From: Gp13-AA77 sp035578005
GTDB taxonomy: Bacteria; Acidobacteriota; Terriglobia; UBA7540
Assembly (NCBI GenBank): GCA_035578005.1
Contig: DATJYK010000423.1
Coordinates: 48,976 to 112,975 of the forward strand
DNA length: 64,000 nt
Direction of reading: 5' to 3'
Below the pieces are notes generated by a model. That model searched no databases, was not told where the DNA came from, and saw only the letters and a list, made by a program, of their open reading frames with translations. Position numbers and translations under genes: made by a program. Positions 33,666 to 42,092 of this stretch are shown here, one piece after another (positions within the stretch are counted from its first letter, which is position 1; the number at the start of each line of letters is the position of its first letter).

Positions 33666-34127
33666 TTACTTCTTGGTCGGCACCGGCCGCAGGATCATCA
33701 CCTCGGTGGCCTTGATCAGGGCCGCTGCCGTCTCGCCCACCTTGAGGTCCAGATCGCGGCAAGCGTCGCGAGTGATGATAGCGGTGACGGACTGACCTCC
33801 AACATCTAGCGTGACTTTGGCCAGCAGCCCAACGACTTCAAGCGCACGAATGCGGCCCACAAGTTGGTTGCGTCCGCTGATAAGATGCTCCAGCCCGGAG
33901 ATAGAGGCGGCTTGGGGCACCGGCCGCCTTGCGGTCGCCGTCTTCGGAGCTTTCTTGCCAGTGGCAAACAGGACGCGATCGACCTCCGTACGAGGAATGC
34001 GATGGTGACCGCCCGCCGTCTTGACAGACTTGATCTTGCCACGGTAGATCCACTGCTTCAGCGTAGGATAGCTCACGGCAAGCTCGTGCGCGGCGTCAGC
34101 CAAGTGAAGAAGTTCCATGCTTCCCAT
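33666..34127 (-). CDS. Helix-turn-helix TOBE-domain regulator (molybdate-type)
   Basis: A 153-residue protein (MGSMELLHLADAAHELAVSY; the second Met at 34118 is also possible). Residues ~5-55 are a MerR/excisionase-type HTH (TLKQWIYRGKIKSVKTAGGH HRIPRTEVDR). After a Lys/Ala/Pro linker, ~85-150 form one Mop/TOBE domain (SGRNQLVGRIRALEVVGLLA, KVGETAAALIKATEVMI), which binds molybdate or tungstate oligomerically. Such fusions are proposed single-protein molybdate sensors. No mod transport genes are visible, so the target is elsewhere. Confidence 0.82.
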   Translation of the reverse strand: MGSMELLHLADAAHELAVSYPTLKQWIYRGKIKSVKTAGGHHRIPRTEVDRVLFATGKKAPKTATARRPVPQAASISGLEHLISGRNQLVGRIRALEVVGLLAKVTLDVGGQSVTAIITRDACRDLDLKVGETAAALIKATEVMILRPVPTKK

Positions 34128-34569
34128 TGTACTTAATGAGGCCCGTGGATTTGAGAGCAGAAATCCTATCCGACATAATCCGACATAATGACGCCTTGAC
34201 GGCGTGATGAGATCGGAGCGGCTAGCCGAAGCGAGGCGACGATTCCGCACTTACCCGAAGTGTGAATCTTTTGCCCATGGCGCGGATTTTTATAGAGAGA
34301 TGCCGTATTATCCACAAGCCAACCCCAAGAAGATGCGCCTCGAAACATTCTGTCCCAGATTTCCCGCCGGTACCCACGTTCTCATTTCAGCCTGGTATGA
34401 ATAAACTGGGACCTTGAGCTCCGAGGTGGAAGGCGCCTAGATCATGAAGATCGCGATCAATTCAGCCCCGCGAGGTGCGGCGGAGTCAGCCGTCTTGGAC
34501 GTAGCTGTCTCGAAGGCTAGGTCTACCTCTCCAAAAGGGGGCGGAGACTCCCCCTCTTTGGGGCCTCTT
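34128..34569. other. Intergenic stretch left of element C
   Basis: No gene recognised. The ~60 bp nearest element C (GGGGGCGGAGACTCCCCCTC, GGGGCCTCTTTGGGGTCCCC) is rich in G/C runs that can form hairpins. Confidence 0.4.
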
Positions 34570-34735
34570 TGGGGTCCCCCCCGGGGGGTATGCCTTAAAT
34601 TTAAAAACGAACCCGAGAAGTATTTTAGAATCAACAAAAGCGCCAAAAAACGAACCTAAAACGAACCTAAACGAACCTAAAACGAACCCAAGCTCGATTC
34701 GCCATCAGTGGCACAAGTCATTTAGAATCAGCAGA
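34570..34735 (-). repeat. GGGTTCGTTTT-array element C
   Basis: On the minus strand: TGCTGATTCTAAATGACTTG (34732-34713), ~20 bp, four close copies of GGGTTCGTTTT/AGGTTCGTTT (34690-34645), GTTGATTCTAAAATACTTCT (34638-34619), one more GGGTTCGTTTTT, then GGCATACC and a C8G6 palindrome. Order and spacing match element A (7919-8060). The AT-rich iteron tail of A and B is missing here. Confidence 0.78.
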
Positions 34736-35055
34736 CGCTTTACGTGGCATCACGAGATTGAGCAGATGCCTTGCGCGCCGCACGAGGCCAGCGGGCCGCA
34801 TTTTGCCATCGCGATTGTAGCCTTCAATCTGGCCTAAGCCCTGAACAGTGGGCGTTGCCGGATCGCGTATCGGTGCCCGTGCCGGAAGTGAACCCGATGG
34901 CGGGGTGCTTGAAGCGGGATGCGAAGAGGTGGTTATCGCAGGTAAAGGCCGGAGTGCCGCGAATCATCTGCTGATCGAGCCCTCAAGATTCCAGGCGGCA
35001 CCTTCTTCTTTGACACCCCAGCAACCGTGTGAAAAGATAAGCGCGGAGAAAACTC
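34736..35055. other. Intergenic stretch upstream of the UPF0182 gene
   Basis: No gene recognised; short frames show no family traits. The last 20 bases carry a GGAG that probably serves the GTG start at 35056. Confidence 0.35.
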
Positions 35056-37809
35056 GTGCAATCAACTCGTCTGGTCAAGATCGTCCTCTTCCTCAGCGTC
35101 CTGCTGGTGTTTGTGATACCGCTGCTTTCCGGCGGCCTGCAATTGATTGTCGACTGGCTGTGGTTTCGCCAGGAGGGATTCGGGATCATCTACTGGACAA
35201 TGCTCAAGGCCGAGATTAATCTCGGCAGCGTTACGGCGCTTGCGGTGCTCGTTGTCGTGGGTTTGAACCTGCTAATTGCGCGGTCGTTGGCGCGGCGCCA
35301 CGGGTATCGGGTCTACGGCGAACTGATCGAGTTTCCTCTCTTCGAGCGTTTCACCGCGCTCTTTGAACGCGGCATCGCGCTGGTAGTGGTGGTGGTGGCT
35401 TACGCCGCCGGGCAGTGGGCGAGTTCACACGCCTCCGACTACTTGATGGCGCGGCACGCTGTGCCGCTCGGGCAGCGCGATCCGTTGTTCGGCATCGATC
35501 TGGGTTTTTATCTCTTCAAGCTGCCGTTTATCGGTTTCCTTTACGATTTAGCGATCCTGGCGATCGTCGTTTCGCTCATCTGCACGGCTCTTCTCTACAT
35601 CGTGAAGGGCGGCGTAGCCATCACGGGCAAGTCGTTCAGTGTCTCCAAGGCCGCGCGGGCGCACTTGATGGTCCTGGGCGCGTTGCTCTTTTTCACCTTC
35701 GCTTACCAGGCCCGGCTTTCGATGTACAACCTGCTTTACTCGGAGCGCGGCCTGATCACCGGCGCCGGCTATACGGATATCCACGCCACGCTGCCCGTCC
35801 TTTGGATCCTGCTGGTGTTGACCATTGCCGTGGGACTGGCCCTGCTGGGGGGCGCGCGCACCGGCCGCTTCCGGCCCGCCCTTTACGGCCTCGCGGCGCT
35901 GATCGCTGTTTGGGTGCTTGGCGCCGGGATCTATCCCGAGATCGTACAGCGGTTGCTGGTGGCTCCAAACGAGCTTGACCGGGAACGGCCCTACATCAGC
36001 CGGGCCATCGAATTCACGCGCAAGGCGTATGCCCTTGACCGCTTCGAGGAGCATGAATACCCGGCTGTGGAAGACCTCTCCGCCGACGACCTGCGCCAGA
36101 ACTCCGCCACCATTGCCAACATCCGCCTTTGGGATCACCAGCCGCTGCTCACCACATTCGCCCAACTCCAAGAAATCCGCACCTACTACGACTTCGCGCG
36201 CGTCGATAACGACCGTTATTGGATCAATGGTGATTACCGGCAGGTTTCGCTCTCGCCGCGCGAGCTTAACCCCGCCAGCCTGCCCAGCCGCAACTGGATC
36301 AATGAGCACCTCACTTACACGCACGGCTACGGGCTCTGCATGGGACCGGTGAACGAAGCGACCCCGGACGGGCTGCCGGCGTTCTTCGTCAAGGACATTC
36401 CGCCGGCCTCGACAGTTCCCTCCATCCGCATCACTCGTCCGGAAATTTACTACGGCGAGCTGCCCAACGAATACTGCGTTGTGGACACACACTTGAAGGA
36501 GTTCGATTATCCGGCCGGCGACGAGAATGTCTACAACACTTACGCAGGCAGCGGCGGCGTGCCCGTAGAGAATTTTTGGCGGCGGCTGCTCTTCGCTTTG
36601 AATTTCGGCGAGCTGAAGATTCTGCTCTCCACAGACATTCAGGATTCGAGCAGGGTGATGATTTATCGCAGCGTTCTCGATCGGGCCGGAAGGCTGACGC
36701 CATTCCTGGTCTACGATCATGATCCTTACCTGGTGGTTGCCAACGACGGCTCCCTGGTGTGGATGCTCGATGCCTATACGACCTCCAGCCAGTTTCCCTA
36801 CGCCGAGGCAGCCGGAGACGTCGGCAACTACATCCGTAACTCCGTGAAGGCAACCGTTAACGCTTACACGGGCGCCGTAAACTTTTACGTGGCCGATCCT
36901 ACCGATCCGCTCATCCAGGTGTATTCGAGTATTTTCCCCGGCGTGTTTCAGCCGCTCGACGCCATGCCGGAAGACCTGCGCGCCCACATTCGCTACCCCG
37001 AAGACTTCTTCACCGTCCAGGCCTCCAAGTATGCCGTTTATCACATGACGGATCCGCGCGTCTTCTACAACAAGGAAGACCTGTGGCGGGTGGCGCAAAG
37101 TGCGGCGCGCGGTGAGAGCACACCCATGTCGCCCTACTACACCATCATGAAGCTGGCCGAGGTGGGCCAGCGCGAGGAGTTCATCCTGATGGTGCCGTTC
37201 ACGCCCGCGCGCAAGGAGAACATGATTGCCTGGATGGCCGCGCGCTGCGACACACCGAATTACGGCAAAGTGGTGGTGTTCACTTTCCCCAAACAGAAGC
37301 TCATCTATGGCCCGCAACAGCTCGAGAGCCGAATCGACCAGGACCCGACGATTTCTCAACAATTGACGCTGTGGGGGCAAGGCGGCTCCAAGGTGATCCG
37401 CGGGACTTTGTTAGTAATTCCAGTGCACCAAGCCGTCTTGTACATTGAGCCGCTCTATCTCACGACGGAGACCGGCGCCGGCCTGCCGCAGCTCAAGCGG
37501 GTGATCGTCTCCTATTCGGACAAAGTTGTGATGGACTCGACGCTCGACGCTGCCCTCGCGACCATCTTCGGTGGCCCGTCGAACCCCGGCGTTCTGGCCA
37601 CGACCGCAGCGGCTGGTGGCGCGAATCCATCGACTCCTCAGGCAAGCTCGGTTACGGCTGGGCAGCCGCCGAACTTCACCGCGCTTGCGCGCGAAGCCCG
37701 CCAACACTTCGAGAAAGCTGACCAGCTTCTACGCCAGGGAGACTGGGCCGGCTACGGTGCGGAAATGAAGAAGCTCCAAGACGTCTTACAAAAGTTAGCG
37801 CCTCAGTAA
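35056..37809 (+). CDS. UPF0182-family integral membrane protein
   Basis: A 917-residue protein of unknown function found in Actinobacteria, Cyanobacteria and Acidobacteria. About seven TM segments fill residues 1-310 (KIVLFLSVLLVFVIPLLSGG; DPLFGIDLGFYLFKLPFIGF; LSMYNLLYSERGLITGAGYT). A large extracytoplasmic domain follows with conserved phrases (YPAVEDLSADDLRQNSATIA NIRLWD; DRYWINGDYRQV; TYTHGYGLCMGPVNEATPDG LP; EIYYGELPNEYCVV; SSRVMIYRSVLDR). A C-terminal helix (EARQHFEKADQLLRQGDW) ends it. The start is GTG. Probably monocistronic. Confidence 0.93.
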   Translation: MQSTRLVKIVLFLSVLLVFVIPLLSGGLQLIVDWLWFRQEGFGIIYWTMLKAEINLGSVTALAVLVVVGLNLLIARSLARRHGYRVYGELIEFPLFERFTALFERGIALVVVVVAYAAGQWASSHASDYLMARHAVPLGQRDPLFGIDLGFYLFKLPFIGFLYDLAILAIVVSLICTALLYIVKGGVAITGKSFSVSKAARAHLMVLGALLFFTFAYQARLSMYNLLYSERGLITGAGYTDIHATLPVLWILLVLTIAVGLALLGGARTGRFRPALYGLAALIAVWVLGAGIYPEIVQRLLVAPNELDRERPYISRAIEFTRKAYALDRFEEHEYPAVEDLSADDLRQNSATIANIRLWDHQPLLTTFAQLQEIRTYYDFARVDNDRYWINGDYRQVSLSPRELNPASLPSRNWINEHLTYTHGYGLCMGPVNEATPDGLPAFFVKDIPPASTVPSIRITRPEIYYGELPNEYCVVDTHLKEFDYPAGDENVYNTYAGSGGVPVENFWRRLLFALNFGELKILLSTDIQDSSRVMIYRSVLDRAGRLTPFLVYDHDPYLVVANDGSLVWMLDAYTTSSQFPYAEAAGDVGNYIRNSVKATVNAYTGAVNFYVADPTDPLIQVYSSIFPGVFQPLDAMPEDLRAHIRYPEDFFTVQASKYAVYHMTDPRVFYNKEDLWRVAQSAARGESTPMSPYYTIMKLAEVGQREEFILMVPFTPARKENMIAWMAARCDTPNYGKVVVFTFPKQKLIYGPQQLESRIDQDPTISQQLTLWGQGGSKVIRGTLLVIPVHQAVLYIEPLYLTTETGAGLPQLKRVIVSYSDKVVMDSTLDAALATIFGGPSNPGVLATTAAAGGANPSTPQASSVTAGQPPNFTALAREARQHFEKADQLLRQGDWAGYGAEMKKLQDVLQKLAPQ

Positions 37810-37863
37810 CTCCTGCCCACCTCGCGAGCCGACGAGTCGTTGCCAGCAGGCAGCCAAAAGTAC

Positions 37864-37881
37864 ATCACAATGTGATATAAT
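37864..37881 (+). promoter_or_regulatory. MarR operator over a TATAAT -10 box
   Basis: ATCACAATGTGAT (37864-37876) is a perfect 13-bp odd palindrome of MarR type. It overlaps TATAAT (37876-37881). The ATG follows 7 bp later, so the transcript would start at or within a base or two of the start codon. No good -35 is seen. Confidence 0.55.
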
Positions 37882-37888
37882 TAGATCT

Positions 37889-38377
37889 ATGAAACCAGAG
37901 CGGCATCTCGCGGCGGTGCGCACCCGCAGTAACTCCGAGGTCCTGGATCGAAAGCTGATCCGGCACCTTGCCGGGTTCCGTTATCACTTGCGGCGATTCC
38001 TGCGTTTCAGCGAGCAGGCGGCGCGAGCGGAAGGTATCACTCCGCAACAGCATCAGCTGCTCCTCGGGATCGCGGGTTACACGGACCGAGAATCGGCAAC
38101 CATCGGTGAACTGGCCGAATTTCTGCAGGAGCGTCACAACGCGGTGGTCGGCCTGGTGGAGCGGGCAGCCAAGCGAGGGCTGGTCCGCAAAGTCCAGGGC
38201 GAGCCGGACCGCCGCTTCGTGCGGGTTCACCTTACGAAGCGTGGCGAGGCGGTTCTGGCAAAGCTGTCTCAGTTGCATCGGGATGAGGCGGGACGCCTTG
38301 CGGCACGAATGCCGGCCGCTACTCGCGCTCGTCCGCAGAAGCAGCGGCAAGCAGGCAAGAAGGAAAAGGAACTGTAA
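37889..38377 (+). CDS. MarR-family transcriptional regulator
   Basis: A 162-residue winged-helix repressor. The core (~25-145) has GITPQQHQLLLGIAGY, IGELAEFLQERHNAVVGLVE and the wing KVQGEPDRRFVRVHLTKRGE. The C-terminus is a basic tail (ATRARPQKQRQAGKKEKEL). Effectors are usually small phenolics or acids; none can be inferred. Only 4 bp separate its stop from the ClC gene, so it likely regulates that gene and itself through the palindrome at the promoter. Confidence 0.88.
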   Translation: MKPERHLAAVRTRSNSEVLDRKLIRHLAGFRYHLRRFLRFSEQAARAEGITPQQHQLLLGIAGYTDRESATIGELAEFLQERHNAVVGLVERAAKRGLVRKVQGEPDRRFVRVHLTKRGEAVLAKLSQLHRDEAGRLAARMPAATRARPQKQRQAGKKEKEL

Positions 38378-38381
38378 AGTC

Positions 38382-40187
38382 ATGAGTGCAAAATCCCCTG
38401 TGGCAGCGCCAAGCGAGAGACCGCGCGGACTCTTTCGAGAGTTCGGAATTGCTCTCGAGCCGGCGATGGTGAAGGTCTCTCTGTTCGCCGCGCTGGTGGG
38501 CGTCATCGCCGGTCTGGTGGCGCAGGGCCTGCTGGAGCTCATCTATCTTTTTACGAACCTTTTCTTCTTCGGTCGCTGGTCCTTCGCGGTCACCTATCCG
38601 GTGGCGAACCATCTCGGCGTCTGGGTCATTCTGATTCCGCCCATCGGCGGCCTGCTGGTGGGTATCATGGTCTACTTCTGGGAGCCTACCTTGAAAGGCC
38701 ACGGCATTCCAGAAACCATGGAAGCGGTGCTGATGGGCCAGAGCCGCATCCGGATGCGCGTGGCCATCTTGAAGCCGCTGGCGACCGCACTCGCCATCGG
38801 CACCGGCGGACCTTTCGGCGCCGAAGGGCCCATCATTCAGACCGGCGCTGCCTTCGGATCCATCTTCGGACAGCTCGTCAAGCTCACGCCTTATCAATGC
38901 CGGGTGCTGTTGGCCGCTGGCGCCGCCGGAGGCATGGCTGCCACCTTCACCGCGCCGCTCGCCGGAGTGCTGGTTGCCATCGAACTCCTGCTCTTCGAGT
39001 TTCGCGCCCGCTCGTTCATTCCCGTAGCTATCTCGGCGGCAGTGGCTACTACGGTGCGCGTTCACTTCGTGGGATGGGCGCCCCTCTTCCCCACACCCTC
39101 ATTCCGGCTCACCAGCATGCAGGAACTGTGGCTCTTCGCGTTGCTCGGCATCCTCATGGGTATCGTGGGAATTTGCATGATCCGGGTGCTGTTCTGGCTC
39201 GAAGATTACTTCGACCACTTCTTCCTGAAACCGTCGGCAATCTGGGCGCCCGTGGCGGGCGCGCTCATCCTGGGAATTCTCGGTTACTTCTACCCGCAGA
39301 TTTTCGGCACCGGATACGACACCATCCGCGACATGCTGAATGACCGGCTGACAGTGTCAAAACTCCTCGGTGTGTCGCTGGCAAAGTTCTGGGCGCTGGT
39401 GATTTCGCTGGGCTCCGGCACCACAGGTGGCGTCTTTGCGCCGTCGCTGATTGTAGGCGGCGGCATCGGCGCTGCGTACGCGACTGCCTGGCACCATTTC
39501 CTTCCTCATCTGGTAAGCGATCCGGCGTTTTATGCCCTGGTGGCGATGGCGGCCGTGTTTGCCGGCATTGCGCGCGCGCCTTTCACCAGCATCATCTTCC
39601 TGTTCGAGCTGAGCCGGAATCCGAATGCCATCCTTCCGCTCGTAGTCTGCTGCATGGTTTCGGACGGTTTCGTGAGGCTGTTCAGCTCCGAATCGATCAT
39701 GACGGGGAAACTCGTGAAGCGCGGTCTGATCGTGTTGCAGGATTACTCGGTGCCCATTCTGATGCGATCCCGCATTGAGGCCGTGGTTCGCAAGGAATTC
39801 ACACCGATTCCGGCGGACGCCGACGTTCAGTCGGCTCTCGGAAACTTTCGCAATGGCAACGGCGGCACGGTTCCCGTCGTCGAAGAGGACGGCAGCCTGC
39901 TCGGCGTTATCGAGGCGCGCGATGTGCTGAAGGAATTGAACAACCCTATGAAGGTCCGGGAAATTGTTCGCAAGGATTTTGTAAGAGCCCAGCCGGGAGA
40001 GACCGTAGACAAGGTGACACGTGAAATGATAAGTCGTAATGCGGAGAGCGTGGTGCTGGTTGAAAACGGAAAACCCGTCGGCGTGGCGAGCGCGACGGAC
40101 ATTCTGCAGTTGCGGCGATGGATTATGGAGGAGGAGGGTACAGCCGCTCTGGCTCTCACACAACACGCAGCATCGAAAGCGAGCTGA
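38382..40187 (+). CDS. ClC-family chloride channel/transporter with CBS pair
   Basis: A 601-residue membrane protein. The ClC filter motifs are present in variant form: GHGIPE at 106-111 (usual GSGIPE), GAEGP at 146-150 with gating glutamate E148, and GGVFAPSL at 349-356. About ten hydrophobic helices cover 30-450. A cytosolic CBS pair ends the protein (~468-595: FTPIPADADVQSALGNFRNG; VGVASATDILQLRRW), which may bind nucleotides. The gating Glu suggests a proton-coupled exchanger or fluoride/chloride transport. The start is the ATG at 38382; upstream in-frame sequence overlaps marR and is not family-like. Confidence 0.92.
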   Translation: MSAKSPVAAPSERPRGLFREFGIALEPAMVKVSLFAALVGVIAGLVAQGLLELIYLFTNLFFFGRWSFAVTYPVANHLGVWVILIPPIGGLLVGIMVYFWEPTLKGHGIPETMEAVLMGQSRIRMRVAILKPLATALAIGTGGPFGAEGPIIQTGAAFGSIFGQLVKLTPYQCRVLLAAGAAGGMAATFTAPLAGVLVAIELLLFEFRARSFIPVAISAAVATTVRVHFVGWAPLFPTPSFRLTSMQELWLFALLGILMGIVGICMIRVLFWLEDYFDHFFLKPSAIWAPVAGALILGILGYFYPQIFGTGYDTIRDMLNDRLTVSKLLGVSLAKFWALVISLGSGTTGGVFAPSLIVGGGIGAAYATAWHHFLPHLVSDPAFYALVAMAAVFAGIARAPFTSIIFLFELSRNPNAILPLVVCCMVSDGFVRLFSSESIMTGKLVKRGLIVLQDYSVPILMRSRIEAVVRKEFTPIPADADVQSALGNFRNGNGGTVPVVEEDGSLLGVIEARDVLKELNNPMKVREIVRKDFVRAQPGETVDKVTREMISRNAESVVLVENGKPVGVASATDILQLRRWIMEEEGTAALALTQHAASKAS

Positions 40188-40226
40188 GGTGACTCGATCT
40201 CCGCGGCCGAGAAGGTAAGTTGGGTG

Positions 40227-40308
40227 CTGTCCTAATTTGAACGTAGCGCCGCCATCTTGGCGAATATCTGCCGGCTGGAAGCCGGCGTTACGGGTCAAAT
40301 TAGGACAG
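40227..40308. repeat. MITE-like inverted repeat, copy 4
   Basis: Arms CTGTCCTAATTTGAACGTA and, reverse-complemented from the right, CTGTCCTAATTTGACCCGTA. The interior has hairpins CGCCGCCATCTTGGCG and GCCGGCTGGAAGCCGGC. The arms differ from copies 1-3 (TAATTTGA for CAGTTTGA) but change together on both sides. Confidence 0.7.
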
Positions 40309-40354
40309 TAGGTTAGTTGAAAGAGAGGCGAAACCGAGGCCTTTTCCTGTTACA

Positions 40355-41122
40355 ATGGCATGGGTGCAGGGCCATTCATCAGTAAACGGGGGATCAGGCT
40401 GGAAGACGGAGTTACTCCTGCCGGGTAGCTGGCGAGGAGCAACTTCCGTGCTGCTCTCGAAAGGCACGCAGCACCTCGTGGTGGACACCGGGATGCCGCA
40501 TGAGGCGCCAGCTCTGCTGAGCGCCCTTGAGCGGCGCGGCCTGAAGCCCGCCGACGTCACCGCGCTCATCAACACTCACTTCCACGTCGATCACGTGTTG
40601 AATAATTCGCTGTTCCCTCACTGTCCCATTTACGCCAGCCAACGAGCCCACGATTGGGCCTGTTCGCTTTATTCCGATCTTCGAGACGATCTGCATTGGG
40701 AGAAGCTCGTCCTCAAATACTATCCGGAGACGTTCGATTACGAGCGCGCCCGCGAACTTATGGGCAAGCTCAGAAAGCTCGGCCTGCGTCTATGGGATCC
40801 CGTGAGGATCGGAAGGGCGGAACAGTTTATCTGGATGGAGAATCATCCGCTGCCCGAAGGGCTCAAGGTGCATATCACCTCCGGCCACGTGCCAGGCCAT
40901 CTTTCGGTGATCGTTGGCAACGGCGCCGAGCCCACCATCATCGCGGGTGATGCTCTATTGAGCCGCGAGAACGACAAACAGGTTCTTACGATGATTCCTT
41001 ACAACCGCGAAGAGTTCAAGCGTGACCGCGAGAAGATCCTGGCCATGACGGGCCGTATCTTGCCTGGGCATGACGAGCCCTTCGTAGCCGACCCGACATC
41101 CGCGCAGCAAACGCAAGGCTGA
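40355..41122 (+). CDS. MBL-fold metallo-hydrolase
   Basis: A 255-residue zinc hydrolase with the motif NTHFHVDH (H75, H77, D79, H80), the strand LVVDTGMPHEA upstream, the later His ligands in SGHVPGHLSVIVG, and Asp in IIAGDAL. The closing ILPGHDEPFV is typical of the MBLAC1/lactonase-like branch. Cytosolic, no signal peptide. Substrate unknown. A weak Shine-Dalgarno makes the start less sure; the ATG at 40355 fits the family length. The stop is followed at once by a 7-bp tandem repeat. Confidence 0.83.
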   Translation: MAWVQGHSSVNGGSGWKTELLLPGSWRGATSVLLSKGTQHLVVDTGMPHEAPALLSALERRGLKPADVTALINTHFHVDHVLNNSLFPHCPIYASQRAHDWACSLYSDLRDDLHWEKLVLKYYPETFDYERARELMGKLRKLGLRLWDPVRIGRAEQFIWMENHPLPEGLKVHITSGHVPGHLSVIVGNGAEPTIIAGDALLSRENDKQVLTMIPYNREEFKRDREKILAMTGRILPGHDEPFVADPTSAQQTQG

Positions 41123-41125
41123 AGA

Positions 41126-41280
41126 AGCTCGTCTCTTGTCTCTCGTCTCTTGTCTCTCGTCTCTTGTCTCTCGTCTCTCGTCTCTTGTCTCTCGTCTCTC
41201 GTCTCTTGTCTCTTGTCTCTCGTCTCTCGTCTCTTGTCTCTCGTCTCTCGTCTCTTGTCTCTCGTCTCTCGTCTCTTGCC
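41126..41280. repeat. 7-bp tandem repeat (TCTCGTC/TCTTGTC)n
   Basis: About 22 consecutive units of TCTYGTC, the two variants interspersed without fixed order. It lies between two convergent genes, directly after the MBL stop and ~15 bp before the stop of the opposite gene. The top strand is pure-pyrimidine except one G per unit. The 7-bp unit is open in several frames, so it can mimic coding sequence. Confidence 0.9.
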
Positions 41281-41295
41281 TTTTTGCCTCTTGCC

Positions 41296-41856
41296 TCAAT
41301 TAGGTGCAGAACCTTGAAGCTGCTCGACGTATCGTCGCAGCTCTCCTGTGAGCTTGAGGGCAAGTTGGTCAGCGGTCATGCCGTGGGCGCGGACTTCGAG
41401 GCTGGGTCCGGGAGTTGGTGGTGGTGCGTTATGATCCACTTTCTTGTCGAGCAAAGTCACGGTCCACAGTCGCGCCCCGGTAGTCCAGTCCACGATATCG
41501 ATCTCGTCCTCTCGCGGCTTGTCTTTGGACTCCTGCTTCGGCAAAGGAACGCCATGACGTTCTTTGTAGCGCGGTTCCTGGTCTGGAACGATAGCGCGAA
41601 TTTCCAGGTCGACGCCCTCGGAATTGCTCGTCACTTTGTATTTTCCCCACTGTTCCAGGTCAGACTGGAGCCACTTGTCTAACTGATCGGGCATCGGTGC
41701 GACATAAACTAGCCTGCCTGTCACCAGCCGGTTGGTTTGGGTTGGTGCTGCGGGCTGAGCGTCTGCCTGCTGCGCGTTCGCGTTGCGCAATCCAGCACCC
41801 GCGACCGCGCACAAAACCGCCGCCACGGCGTTGATCGACACCTTCTTCATTACCAT
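41296..41856 (-). CDS. Small exported protein of unknown function
   Basis: A 186-residue protein with a signal peptide (MKKVSINAVAAVLCAVAGAG, cleavage near NANA-QQ). The start at 41856 has GGAG 6 bp upstream. The mature part has a QLDKWLQSDLEQWGKYKVTS segment, a mixed charged centre (KQESKDKPREDEIDIVDWTT), a strand GARLWTVTLLDKKV and a C-terminal helix. Family not recognised; it resembles small periplasmic DUF proteins that copy a beta sandwich. Convergent with the MBL gene across the 7-bp repeat. Confidence 0.6.
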   Translation of the reverse strand: MVMKKVSINAVAAVLCAVAGAGLRNANAQQADAQPAAPTQTNRLVTGRLVYVAPMPDQLDKWLQSDLEQWGKYKVTSNSEGVDLEIRAIVPDQEPRYKERHGVPLPKQESKDKPREDEIDIVDWTTGARLWTVTLLDKKVDHNAPPPTPGPSLEVRAHGMTADQLALKLTGELRRYVEQLQGSAPN

Positions 41857-42092
41857 GTCACTCTCCAACCCAGCAGCCACGCGGCGCAGTCGTTTAATCA
41901 ACTGCATGTTCTCCCGACGGCTTTATTCTACAACATGCACCGTGAAAGCCGTCGTTCACGTAGTATCCTATTGACTACGAGGTGCTGCGACAGCAATTGT
42001 GTAGTCGGCGATGGGAGCCCGAGCTGGCGACTCCCCGGCCGGCGAGGCGGCTCGATGGCTCAACCACGCGAGTCGCAGAAAGGACGTTCAGC

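Noticed and set aside
35548..37380. 610-codon open frame antisense to the UPF0182 gene
   Set aside because: It mirrors a high-GC gene with clear family motifs on the other strand and shows none of its own.
41016..41363. Repetitive RRETRDE-type peptide across the 7-bp tandem repeat
   Set aside because: Any 7-bp tandem repeat without stops yields a heptad peptide in several frames; there is no other evidence of coding.
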